From Tessaracoccus oleiagri (GTDB lineage Bacteria > Actinomycetota > Actinomycetes > Propionibacteriales > Propionibacteriaceae): a stretch of 64,000 nucleotides of DNA. The stretch is taken from assembly GCF_900103275.1 (NCBI RefSeq), contig NZ_FNGP01000004.1, positions 186,001 to 250,000 of the forward strand, given 5' to 3'. The notes beneath the pieces were generated by a model. It worked only from the letters and a program-made list of their open reading frames with translations. It searched no databases and had not been told where the DNA came from. Shown in pieces: positions 10,462 to 18,235 of this stretch; position 1 is the stretch's first letter, and each line of letters opens with the position of its first letter. The translations under genes were made by a program, and so were the position numbers.

Positions 10462-12593
10462 TGGACACGAAGATCGCACTCGAGACGGCCGGGGTGGCGC
10501 TGTTGCTGCGCAGCGGCGACGACGGGCTGCCGGAAGTCGTCCACTGGGGCGCCCCACTCGGGCCGGTGGACGAGGCGGGGTTCGACGCCCTGACGGCCGG
10601 TGCGGCGTGGATGTTCGCCGGCAACTCGCTCGACGAGCCCCTCCGGCTGGGCGTCCTCCCGGAGGCCCGCTTCGGTTGGACCGGCACCCCCGGGCTCGTG
10701 GGTTCCCGGGACGGCCGCGACTGGAGCCCGGCGTGGCGCGTCGAGGCGGTGCGGGTCGACGGTGCCGCGGTGGAGGGCTTCGTCGCCGGCGGCCCCGCGC
10801 TCGTCGAGTACGAGGCGCGGGCTGCCGACCTGCTGCTGGGGATCACGGTCGAACTGCTCGCCAGCGGGCTCGTCCGCATGCGGGCCCAGCTCACGAACAT
10901 CGCTGCCGAGGCCTACACGGTCGAGGAACTGACGCCCCGGATGCCGGTTCCTTCGCGGGCATCCGAGGCGCTGGACTTCGCCGGCCGATGGGGCGCGGAA
11001 CGGATGCCCCAGCGGAGGGCGCTGGGGGTCGGGGCCCACCGTCGAGAGGGGCGGCATGGCCGCACGGGAGCGGACTCGGCGTTCGTGCTCAGCGTCGGCA
11101 CGCCCGGATTCGGCTACTCCGACGGTGAGGTCTGGGCCGTCCACACGGCCTGGAGCGGCAACCACATCCACACCGTCGAGCGGGACTTCATCGGCGCCCA
11201 GACGCTGGGCGGCGGGGAGTTGTTGCTCCCCGGGGAAGGGCGGCTCGGTCGCGGCGAGAGCTACTCGTCGCCGTGGGTGTACTTCAACCACGCCGCCGGC
11301 CTCGACGCCCAGGCAGCCAGGTTCCACCGGCACCTCCGTTCGCTCGACGTGCACCCCGCACCCGAGCGGCCCGTCACCCTGAACGTCTGGGAGGCCGTCT
11401 ACTTCGACCACGACCTCGACCGCCTGCTGGACCTCGCCGAGCGCGCCGCGGCGCTGGGCGTGGAGCGGTTCGTCCTGGACGACGGCTGGTTCGGCGACCG
11501 CCGGAACGACCGGGCGGGGCTCGGAGACTGGGTCGTCAGCGAGGAGGTGTGGCCCGACGGGCTGCACCCGCTCGTCGACCGCGTGAAGGAACTCGGGATG
11601 GAGTTCGGGCTCTGGACCGAGCCGGAGATGGTCAACCTCGACTCCGACGTGGCCCGCGCCCACCCCGACTGGGTGATGCAGCTCGACGACCGGTTGCCGA
11701 TACCTGCGAGGCACCAGCAGGTGCTGAACCTAGCCGTCCCCGGCGCCTTCGACCACGTGCTCGGTCAACTGGACGCGATCTTCGCCGGGTACGCGATCGA
11801 CGCGGTGAAGTGGGACCACAACCGCGACCTGGTGGACGCCGGGACCGCCCCCGCGGGGCGGGCGGCCGTCGCTGCGCAGACCCGGGCCTACTACCGGCTC
11901 TTCGACGAGCTGCGCGCCCGCCATCCTCACATCGAGTTCGAGTCCTGTTCCTCGGGTGGTGCCCGGATCGACCTCGAGGTGCTGGAGCGGGCGCAGCGGG
12001 TGTGGGTGTCCGACAACATCGACCCCGACGAGCGGCAGCGGATGCTCTGGTGGACCTCCCAGATGGTGCCGCCGGCGCTGCAGGGCAGCCACATCGCCTC
12101 GGGCCGCTCACGGGTCACCGGGCGCGTCCACGACCTGGCGTACCGGGCGGCGACCGCCGTCTTCGGCCACCTCGGCATCGAGTGGGACCTCGCCGAGGCG
12201 ACCGACGACGAACTGCGCGAACTCCGCTGGTGGATCGACTGGTACAAGCGCAACCGCGTGACCCTCCTCCGGGGGACGCTCGTGCGGGCCGACGTCGAGG
12301 GTCACTGGTTCAAGGGCATCGTGACGCCCGAACGTGCCATCTACTCGCTGGCCGCGAAGGAGGTGACGCCCACGGGGTCGACGGGGCTGCTGCGGTTCCC
12401 GGGACTGGACCCGGAAGCCCGCTACGCCGTGCGCACCGTGAACCGCCAGCCGGTGCCGGAGGCGCTCCAGGTGCCGTGGCTGCGGCTGCCGGAGGTGGTG
12501 CTCACCGGCGCCCAGCTCGCAGGTGCGGGACTCCGGGCGCCGATCCTGCAGCCGTCGTCCGCGGTCCTGTTCGAGCTGGAGCGCCTGGGCTGA
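10461..12593 (+). CDS. alpha-galactosidase, GH36 family
   Basis: A 710-residue retaining glycosidase that releases terminal alpha-galactose from oligosaccharides such as raffinose and melibiose. It has the N-terminal beta-supersandwich, a central TIM barrel and a C-terminal beta domain. The nucleophile is Asp452 in VKWDHNRD and the acid/base is Asp518 in VWVSDNID; ERFVLDDGWFG and ESCSSGGARID are also typical of GH36. No signal peptide is seen, so it acts in the cytoplasm on imported sugar. Its start overlaps the HAD stop by one base. Confidence 0.94.
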   Translation: MDTKIALETAGVALLLRSGDDGLPEVVHWGAPLGPVDEAGFDALTAGAAWMFAGNSLDEPLRLGVLPEARFGWTGTPGLVGSRDGRDWSPAWRVEAVRVDGAAVEGFVAGGPALVEYEARAADLLLGITVELLASGLVRMRAQLTNIAAEAYTVEELTPRMPVPSRASEALDFAGRWGAERMPQRRALGVGAHRREGRHGRTGADSAFVLSVGTPGFGYSDGEVWAVHTAWSGNHIHTVERDFIGAQTLGGGELLLPGEGRLGRGESYSSPWVYFNHAAGLDAQAARFHRHLRSLDVHPAPERPVTLNVWEAVYFDHDLDRLLDLAERAAALGVERFVLDDGWFGDRRNDRAGLGDWVVSEEVWPDGLHPLVDRVKELGMEFGLWTEPEMVNLDSDVARAHPDWVMQLDDRLPIPARHQQVLNLAVPGAFDHVLGQLDAIFAGYAIDAVKWDHNRDLVDAGTAPAGRAAVAAQTRAYYRLFDELRARHPHIEFESCSSGGARIDLEVLERAQRVWVSDNIDPDERQRMLWWTSQMVPPALQGSHIASGRSRVTGRVHDLAYRAATAVFGHLGIEWDLAEATDDELRELRWWIDWYKRNRVTLLRGTLVRADVEGHWFKGIVTPERAIYSLAAKEVTPTGSTGLLRFPGLDPEARYAVRTVNRQPVPEALQVPWLRLPEVVLTGAQLAGAGLRAPILQPSSAVLFELERLG

Positions 12594-12594
12594 A

Positions 12595-12972
12595 TCAGCC
12601 GACGATCGGGAGGCCGGTGGCGTCCGCCGCCTGCTGGACGGACCCGAGGTTGGTCACGTCGGTGAACCCGGCCCGCTCCATCATCGCCACCGCCTGGCTG
12701 GACCGGTTGCCGGATCGGCAGTAGACGAAGTACTCGGCGTCCGGGTCGAGCTCGGGGAGCGAGGCCTCGAACTGGCCGCCGGTCAGGTCCAGCAGCCGCG
12801 CGCCGTCGAGGTGACCCTCGGCGTACTCCGCCGGGGTGCGGACGTCGAGCACGATCGACTGCTCATCGAGTTCCGCGGTCGCCGCCCGGCCAGCACCGGG
12901 CGTGCTGTTGCAGGCCGTGGCGGTGATGAGCGCGATGGCGGCACCGATAATGAGGGATCTCGTCACATTCAT
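12595..12972 (-). CDS. rhodanese-domain lipoprotein
   Basis: A 125-residue exported protein. The N-terminus is a signal peptide ending in a lipobox-like ITATAC, with Cys21 the lipid-modified residue. The rest is a single rhodanese domain with the active-site loop CRSGNRS. It would handle sulfane sulfur at the outer face of the membrane. It lies 38 bases downstream of the MBL-rhodanese gene on the same strand and probably belongs to the same operon. It is convergent with the alpha-galactosidase, one base between stops. Confidence 0.88.
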   Translation of the reverse strand: MNVTRSLIIGAAIALITATACNSTPGAGRAATAELDEQSIVLDVRTPAEYAEGHLDGARLLDLTGGQFEASLPELDPDAEYFVYCRSGNRSSQAVAMMERAGFTDVTNLGSVQQAADATGLPIVG

Positions 12973-13010
12973 GGGTTCTCCTTGCGTTTCAATGATGCGC
13001 CCGCGGACCG

Positions 13011-14420
13011 TCAGGCCGCTCGACCCTCGACGACGCTCCGGGACCAGGCGGCGTAGGAGCCCTCGAGCTCCACCACGTCGAAGCCCTCACGGCGCAGCGC
13101 GCTGGCGACGACGCTGTTCCGTACGCCGGTCTCGCAGTACGTCACGATGCGCCGGTCGCGGGGCAGCTCGTCGAGGTGCCAGAGGATCCGTCCGCCGCCG
13201 AGCTGGTGCGCGCCGGGGATGTGGCCATCGGCGTACTCCGTCTTGTTCCGGACGTCGATGAGCAGCGCATCCTCGATGCCGTCCAGTTCGGAGGGCTGGA
13301 CCAGTGGCGGACGGACGAGGTCCAGTCCCTCGACGGAACGGGTGTAGCCGGTGACCCGGTCGATCCCGACCCGCACGAGGTGGTCACGGAAGTCGGACGC
13401 CTCGTCGGCGTCGTGGGCGAGTACCACCAGCGGCCGGGTCTCCCTCCTCGGGTCGTAGACCCAGGCGCCGTAGCTCGCGGCCTTGGCCACCCCGGGGATG
13501 TTGAGCGACCGCGCCACGGTGCCGTCGTGCACCGCGTGCTGGTCACGGGTGTCGACCAGGATCACCTCGTCGTCCGCGAGAGCGGCGCGCAGCTGATCCG
13601 CCGGCTGCTCCTCGAGTGCCGGAAGCTCCCCCAACAGGGCAGGGCCTTGCCGGTTCGCGGCCTTCATACGGGCGAAGTAGGCGTGGGCGTCGGGCTGCCC
13701 GCCGAGGAGCTCGTCGACGAATCCCTGCTCGTCGTCCTCGGCCAGGTATCGGTTCCACCAGGAGAACGCGCGCTCGTAGCCCACGGTGGAGGTGGGGATC
13801 GCGCCGAGCGCCTTGCCGCAGGCGCTCCCCGCGCTGTGGGCGGGCAGCACCTGGACGTAGTCGGGGAGCGTCAGGAAGCGGTCCCGCAGGCTGGCGAACA
13901 GGGCGCGCGCACCGCCGAAGCGGGTGTCGACGCGGCCCGCGGCCTGGTCGAGGAGGTCGGGGCGGCCGACGTCGCCGACGAAGACGAAGTCCCCGGTGAG
14001 CATGTACCCGGGGCCGTCCGCCTGGGCGCCGTCGGTGATGAGGAAGGAGAGATGCTCCGGCGTGTGGCCCGGAGTGTGGACCGCGCGGACCCGGATGTTG
14101 CCGAGGACGATCTCGTGGCCGTCCTTCATGCGCACCGCGTCGTCGAATCCCGCACCGTAGGTCCAGTCCGGGCCGCCCTCGTCCGAGACGTACATGCGCG
14201 CCCCGGTCCGCTCGGCGAGTTCGCGGGTGCCCGACAGGTAGTCGGCGTGGATGTGGGTCTCGGTGACACCAGTGATCCGCATCCCGTTCTTGCGGGCGAT
14301 CTCCAGGTACACGTCGACGTCGCGTCGCGGGTCCACCACGAGCGCAATGCCGTGCGCCTGGCAGCCGATCACGTAGCTGGCCTGCGCCAGGTCCTCGTCA
14401 TAGATGCGTTCGAGCAGCAT
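13011..14420 (-). CDS. metallo-beta-lactamase/rhodanese fusion, persulfide dioxygenase-like
   Basis: A 469-residue protein with an N-terminal metallo-beta-lactamase domain (THIHADY at residues 55-61, then HTPGHTPEHL) and two C-terminal rhodanese domains. The architecture matches CstB-type persulfide dioxygenase-sulfurtransferases, which oxidise persulfides to sulfite or thiosulfate. The first rhodanese domain (VDTRDQHAVHDG) has no cysteine in its active-site loop, while the second has YCETGVRN. AAGGAG precedes the ATG at 14420. It follows a small Cys-rich gene by 10 bases, behind CsoR/CstR-like operators, which supports a role in reactive-sulfur detoxification. Confidence 0.88.
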   Translation of the reverse strand: MLLERIYDEDLAQASYVIGCQAHGIALVVDPRRDVDVYLEIARKNGMRITGVTETHIHADYLSGTRELAERTGARMYVSDEGGPDWTYGAGFDDAVRMKDGHEIVLGNIRVRAVHTPGHTPEHLSFLITDGAQADGPGYMLTGDFVFVGDVGRPDLLDQAAGRVDTRFGGARALFASLRDRFLTLPDYVQVLPAHSAGSACGKALGAIPTSTVGYERAFSWWNRYLAEDDEQGFVDELLGGQPDAHAYFARMKAANRQGPALLGELPALEEQPADQLRAALADDEVILVDTRDQHAVHDGTVARSLNIPGVAKAASYGAWVYDPRRETRPLVVLAHDADEASDFRDHLVRVGIDRVTGYTRSVEGLDLVRPPLVQPSELDGIEDALLIDVRNKTEYADGHIPGAHQLGGGRILWHLDELPRDRRIVTYCETGVRNSVVASALRREGFDVVELEGSYAAWSRSVVEGRAA

Positions 14421-14430
14421 GTTCGCTCCT

Positions 14431-14562
14431 TCAGCGCTGGTTCCCGGCGGCGCACTGGCAGCGCTCCGACTGGGGGACGCCCGCCAGGGCGGACTCGACG
14501 TGCTGACCGCAGCCGGCCCACGTGGGCTTGTTGCAGACGTTGCAGGTGACTCGTGCACACAT
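14431..14562 (-). CDS. 43-residue Cys-rich small protein
   Basis: Short but convincing: TAGGAGGAA sits at correct distance before the ATG and the frame ends 10 bases before the MBL-rhodanese start. The protein has six cysteines in 43 residues (CARVTCNVCNKPTWAGC, then ERCQC), suggesting a small zinc- or metal-binding knuckle. I recall similar short proteins next to sulfur genes in Actinobacteria but cannot name a family. It may bind metal or carry sulfane sulfur; function is unknown. Confidence 0.75.
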   Translation of the reverse strand: MCARVTCNVCNKPTWAGCGQHVESALAGVPQSERCQCAAGNQR

Positions 14563-14573
14563 GTGGTTCCTCC

Positions 14574-14636
14574 TATATACGTGGATACCCCCAGGGGGTC
14601 AATACAAGATACCCCGGGGGGTATACGTCTTGTCAA
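14574..14636 (-). promoter_or_regulatory. two CsoR/CstR-like operators within overlapping promoters
   Basis: Palindromes ATACCCCGGGGGGTAT (14609-14624) and ACCCCCAGGGGGT (14587-14599) have the ATACCCC-n-GGGGTAT pattern of CsoR/RcnR/CstR family operators. On the minus strand TTGACA (14636-14631) with TATCTT (14611-14606, 19-base spacer) flanks the first, and TTGACC (14602-14597) with TATATA (14579-14574, 17-base spacer) flanks the second. The regulator gene itself is not in the window. Given the genes controlled, a persulfide-sensing CstR is a better guess than copper-sensing CsoR. Confidence 0.72.
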
Positions 14637-14712
14637 CTCCGCCTCCGGCCGGCGGGGCACGTGGGGAGGTTCGCGTAGAATCCCGTTGGTCCCGAACCCG
14701 GAGAAGGAGAAC

Positions 14713-15855
14713 ATGGTCGCCCCCCTGCGCCTGCACGCACCGAGCCGCCGCGACGCCGTTGTGGTGGACCTTCCCGTGGTGCTCGCGCCCATGGCCGGGG
14801 TGACCAACGCCGCGTACCGGCAGCTCTGTCGCGAACAAGGAGCGGGACTCTACGTGTGCGAGATGATCACCTCCCGAGGGCTCGTGGTCGGCGACCGCAA
14901 GACGAAGGACATGCTGCAGTTCGACCCCGGGGAGGCCACCCGGTCGGTCCAGCTCTACGGCGTGGACGCCCAGCCGATGGCCGACGCGGCCCGCATCCTG
15001 ATCGAGCAGTACGCCGTCGACCACATCGACCTCAACTTCGGTTGCCCCGTCCCCAAGGTCACCCGCAAGGGCGGCGGCGGGGTCCTCCCGTACAAGCGCG
15101 ACCGTCTTCGGGACATCGTGCGCGCGACGGTGCGCGCGGCCGACGAGTACGGGGTGCCCGTCACGATCAAGACCCGGGTGGGGATCGACCGGGCCCACGA
15201 GACCTTCCTCGACGCGGGGCGCATCGCCCAGGACGAGGGCGCGGCCGCGATCGCCCTCCACGGGCGCACCGTCCAGCAGGCCTACTCGGGCGAGGCGGAC
15301 TGGAAACGGATCGCCGAGCTCAAAGAGGCCGTCGACATCCCGGTGCTCGGCAACGGCGACATCTGGGAGGCGGAGGATGCGCTGCGCATGATGCGCGAGA
15401 CCGGGTGCGACGGCGTGGTGATCGGTCGCGGCTGCCTGGGGCGCCCGTGGCTGTTCCGCGACCTCGCCGCCGCCTTCGCCGGCGACACCGAGCGTCGCCG
15501 TCCCCGTCTGGGTGAGGTCGGCCGGATGATCCTGCGCCACGCCGAGCTGCTGACCGGGATCATGGGGGAGCGGGGCATCGTCGACCTCCGCAAGCACATG
15601 GCCTGGTACTTCAAGGGCTATCCCGTGGGCGAGCTACGCCGACGGTTCGCCATGGTCTCCTCGATGGAGGAGCTCACCGAGCTGGTCGGGCTGCTGGACG
15701 CCGACGCAGAGTTCCCCGAGAGCGAGCTCGGCACGCCCCGGGGGCGCCAGGGGAGTCCGCGCGGCAAGGTGGTCGTGCCACATGGGTGGTACGACGACAC
15801 CAGCGGCATGGACCTCGACCTCGGCGAGGCAGAACTGGACACCAGCGGTGGCTGA
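14713..15855 (+). CDS. dusB: tRNA-dihydrouridine synthase
   Basis: An FMN enzyme of 380 residues that reduces specific uridines in the tRNA D-loop. The TIM barrel begins with VVLAPMAGVTNAAYR; the catalytic cysteine is in NFGCPVPKVTRKGGG, and FMN-phosphate contacts appear in GNGDIW and VIGRGCLGRPWLF. A helical C-terminal domain follows. AAGGAG precedes the ATG at 14713. The stop overlaps the start of dgt by 8 bases, so the two are translationally coupled. DusB is the usual bacterial member of this length; the exact uridine cannot be told. Confidence 0.94.
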   Translation: MVAPLRLHAPSRRDAVVVDLPVVLAPMAGVTNAAYRQLCREQGAGLYVCEMITSRGLVVGDRKTKDMLQFDPGEATRSVQLYGVDAQPMADAARILIEQYAVDHIDLNFGCPVPKVTRKGGGGVLPYKRDRLRDIVRATVRAADEYGVPVTIKTRVGIDRAHETFLDAGRIAQDEGAAAIALHGRTVQQAYSGEADWKRIAELKEAVDIPVLGNGDIWEAEDALRMMRETGCDGVVIGRGCLGRPWLFRDLAAAFAGDTERRRPRLGEVGRMILRHAELLTGIMGERGIVDLRKHMAWYFKGYPVGELRRRFAMVSSMEELTELVGLLDADAEFPESELGTPRGRQGSPRGKVVVPHGWYDDTSGMDLDLGEAELDTSGG

Positions 15856-16966
15856 GCACGTGGAGCCCATGCCGCGCGCCCGGTTGTGGGCACGGACCAT
15901 GCACGGCCACGCCGACGAGGACATCGTCACCGCCCACGCCGGTTCCGACGCGGGCATCCGTCTCGTCGGGCCGCGGCTCCGCGAGCAGCGGGAGGAGATC
16001 GAGCGGGCCACGCTCGACCCCGCCGCCACCTTCGCCGTCGGTGCCGGGAACCGGGCACGGCAGGAGGAGCCCGACCGCTTCCGCACGTGCTTCGAGCGCG
16101 ACCGCGACCGCATCGTCCACTCCACCGCCTTCCGCCGACTGGCAGGGAAGACCCAGGTGGTGGTCTACCCGACCGACCACCAGCGCACCCGGCTCACGCA
16201 CGCCCTGGAGGTGGCGCAGTGCGCCGTCGCGATGGCGCGGGGCATCGGGGCGAACGTCACGTTGGCCGACGCGATGGCGCTGGGCCACGACTGCGGGCAC
16301 GGACCCGGCGGCCACGCCTCCGAGGACGCCTTCGACGAGTTCATCCCCGAGGGCTACGACCACGGCCCGTGGGGCGCCGATGTCGTGCTCGCCGGCCTCA
16401 ACCTGTGCGCGGAGACGCTGGACGGCATCCGGAACCACTCCTGGTCGCGCCCCGCACCGTCGACGATCGAGGGCGAACTGGTCAGCTGGGCGGACCGGAT
16501 CGCCTACTGTGCCCACGACCTCGAGGACGCGATCCACGCGGGCATCGTCACGCCGGACGACGTGCCGGCGCAGGTCCGCGAGGTCGCCGGGGTGACCCGA
16601 CGCCAGCAGCTGGCCACGTTCATCAACGGCGTGATCGACACCACGACCGCCACCGGCCGCGTCGGGTTGGACCCCGACCGCGCCGCCGCGCTGGCCGAGC
16701 TCCGCAGGTTCAACTACGAACGGATCTACACGCGCCCCGAATCGGTGCGGCAGTCGCACACGGTGGTGGAGATCCTGCGCTCCCTGGTGAGCTTCTACCT
16801 CGAGCAGCCGTCGGAGATGCCCGACGAGTACCGCACCGAGGACCTGGTGCGCGGCGCGGTGACCTACGTAGGGGGCATGACCGACCGCTTCGCCTTCGAG
16901 CAGGCGCGACGCCTGTTGGGTTGGGACCCGCGGAAGCTGCCGCGCGGCATCGGCCGGGGCGCCTGA
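15848..16966 (+). CDS. dgt: deoxyguanosinetriphosphate triphosphohydrolase-like protein
   Basis: HD-superfamily dNTP triphosphohydrolase of 372 residues. The metal-site motif is assembled from TRLTHALEVAQ, GHDCGHGPGGHASED and SWADRIAYCAHDLED. It hydrolyses dGTP (or other dNTPs) to nucleoside and triphosphate, tuning the dNTP pool. I use the GTG at 15848, which overlaps the dus gene; an ATG at 15869 is an alternative. A dus-dgt-dnaG neighbourhood is common in Actinobacteria and fits a replication-linked role. Confidence 0.93.
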   Translation: MAEHVEPMPRARLWARTMHGHADEDIVTAHAGSDAGIRLVGPRLREQREEIERATLDPAATFAVGAGNRARQEEPDRFRTCFERDRDRIVHSTAFRRLAGKTQVVVYPTDHQRTRLTHALEVAQCAVAMARGIGANVTLADAMALGHDCGHGPGGHASEDAFDEFIPEGYDHGPWGADVVLAGLNLCAETLDGIRNHSWSRPAPSTIEGELVSWADRIAYCAHDLEDAIHAGIVTPDDVPAQVREVAGVTRRQQLATFINGVIDTTTATGRVGLDPDRAAALAELRRFNYERIYTRPESVRQSHTVVEILRSLVSFYLEQPSEMPDEYRTEDLVRGAVTYVGGMTDRFAFEQARRLLGWDPRKLPRGIGRGA

Positions 16967-17016
16967 CGCGGTGCCAGAATGGGCCGCGTGAGCTCCAGCA
17001 ACGGCAGGATGGCGTG

Positions 17017-18189
17017 ATGTTCGGACGATGGCGGCGAGACCAGTACACCGAGGAGCGGCTGGCCGCGCTGGAGCGCAGGCCCGACCCGGTGGTGGTCGTG
17101 GAGCCGCCGCGACGGGAGACCGGCGCGTGGACGGACGACTTCGGACGCTTCGCGACGAGGTCGCTGCAGTTGATCATCGTGCTCGCGCTGGTGGCCGCCG
17201 CCATCTGGGGCATGACGATCCTAAGCACCGTCGCGATCCCGATCCTCCTCGCGCTCATCTTCGCGAGCACGTTCTGGCCTCTCACCCGATGGCTGCGTGC
17301 GCGCGGCCTCCCCGACGCGCTCATCGCCACGCTGGAACTGCTCGGGATCCTGCTGCTCCTGGGTGGCGTCGGCTCCCTCGTCACATGGGCGGTCAGCGGT
17401 CAGTGGGACGAGATCGCGGGCAGCGCGCGGGAGGGCTTCACGCAGCTGCTCGCATGGGTCGACTCCCTGCCCTTCGCCTTCGACCTCCCGGATCTCGACG
17501 AGGTGATCGACCAGGTCATCGACTTCGTCTCCTCGGCCCAGTTCGGCGCCGGGGCGCTGGCTGGGGTCGGCGTGGTGGCGACGTTCATCACCGGCCTGCT
17601 GCTGATGATCGTCGTCCTGTTCTTCTTCCTCAAGGACGGACCCGCCATCTGGCAGTTCCTCCTGCGGCCCTTCAGCGGCGAGTCGTACGCCCGCGCTGAG
17701 CGCATGGGGGAGAAGACGGTGCAGACGCTGGGCGCCTACGTGCGGGGCACCGCCACGGTGGCGCTGGTGGACGCCGTGGCCATCGGCGTGGGACTGGCAA
17801 TCCTGGGCGTGCCGCTGGCGCTGCCGCTCGCGGTCGTGGTCTTCCTGTTCTCCTTCATCCCACTGGTGGGCGCCACGCTCGCCGGAGCCATCGCCGCCCT
17901 GGTCGCGCTCGTGGCCAACGGGCCGGTGAACGCGCTCATCGTCGTCGCGATCGTGGTGGGCGTGAACCAGCTGGAGGGCAACCTGCTGCAGCCCGTGGTC
18001 ATGGGTCGGGCGCTGCAGCTGCACGCGCTCGTCATCCTGCTCGCGCTGACCGTGGGCACCGTGGTCGCGGGCATCCTCGGCGCCGTGCTGGCCGTGCCGA
18101 TCGCCGCCGTCGCGTGGGGCGTGATCAAGGTCTGGGACGGCCCGGACCTGGCGCACAAGTGGTTCCGGGAACGACCGCGGGAGACCTGA
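17017..18189 (+). CDS. AI-2E family transporter (PerM-like)
   Basis: A 390-residue membrane protein. After a 50-residue basic cytoplasmic N-terminus there are about eight membrane segments in two groups, one at residues 52-130 and one at 190-370, separated by a hydrophilic stretch with two amphipathic helices. Conserved features include LFFFLKDGPAIWQFLLRPF and VNQLEGNLLQPVVMGRALQLH. Members of this family export autoinducer-2 or act as ion antiporters; most are uncharacterised. It lies between dgt and dnaG on the same strand, with gaps of 50 and 46 bases. Confidence 0.9.
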   Translation: MFGRWRRDQYTEERLAALERRPDPVVVVEPPRRETGAWTDDFGRFATRSLQLIIVLALVAAAIWGMTILSTVAIPILLALIFASTFWPLTRWLRARGLPDALIATLELLGILLLLGGVGSLVTWAVSGQWDEIAGSAREGFTQLLAWVDSLPFAFDLPDLDEVIDQVIDFVSSAQFGAGALAGVGVVATFITGLLLMIVVLFFFLKDGPAIWQFLLRPFSGESYARAERMGEKTVQTLGAYVRGTATVALVDAVAIGVGLAILGVPLALPLAVVVFLFSFIPLVGATLAGAIAALVALVANGPVNALIVVAIVVGVNQLEGNLLQPVVMGRALQLHALVILLALTVGTVVAGILGAVLAVPIAAVAWGVIKVWDGPDLAHKWFRERPRET

Positions 18190-18235
18190 CCCCACCGCCC
18201 GGCCCGACCGCTGGCATCCGGCTACTATTGCGTTC

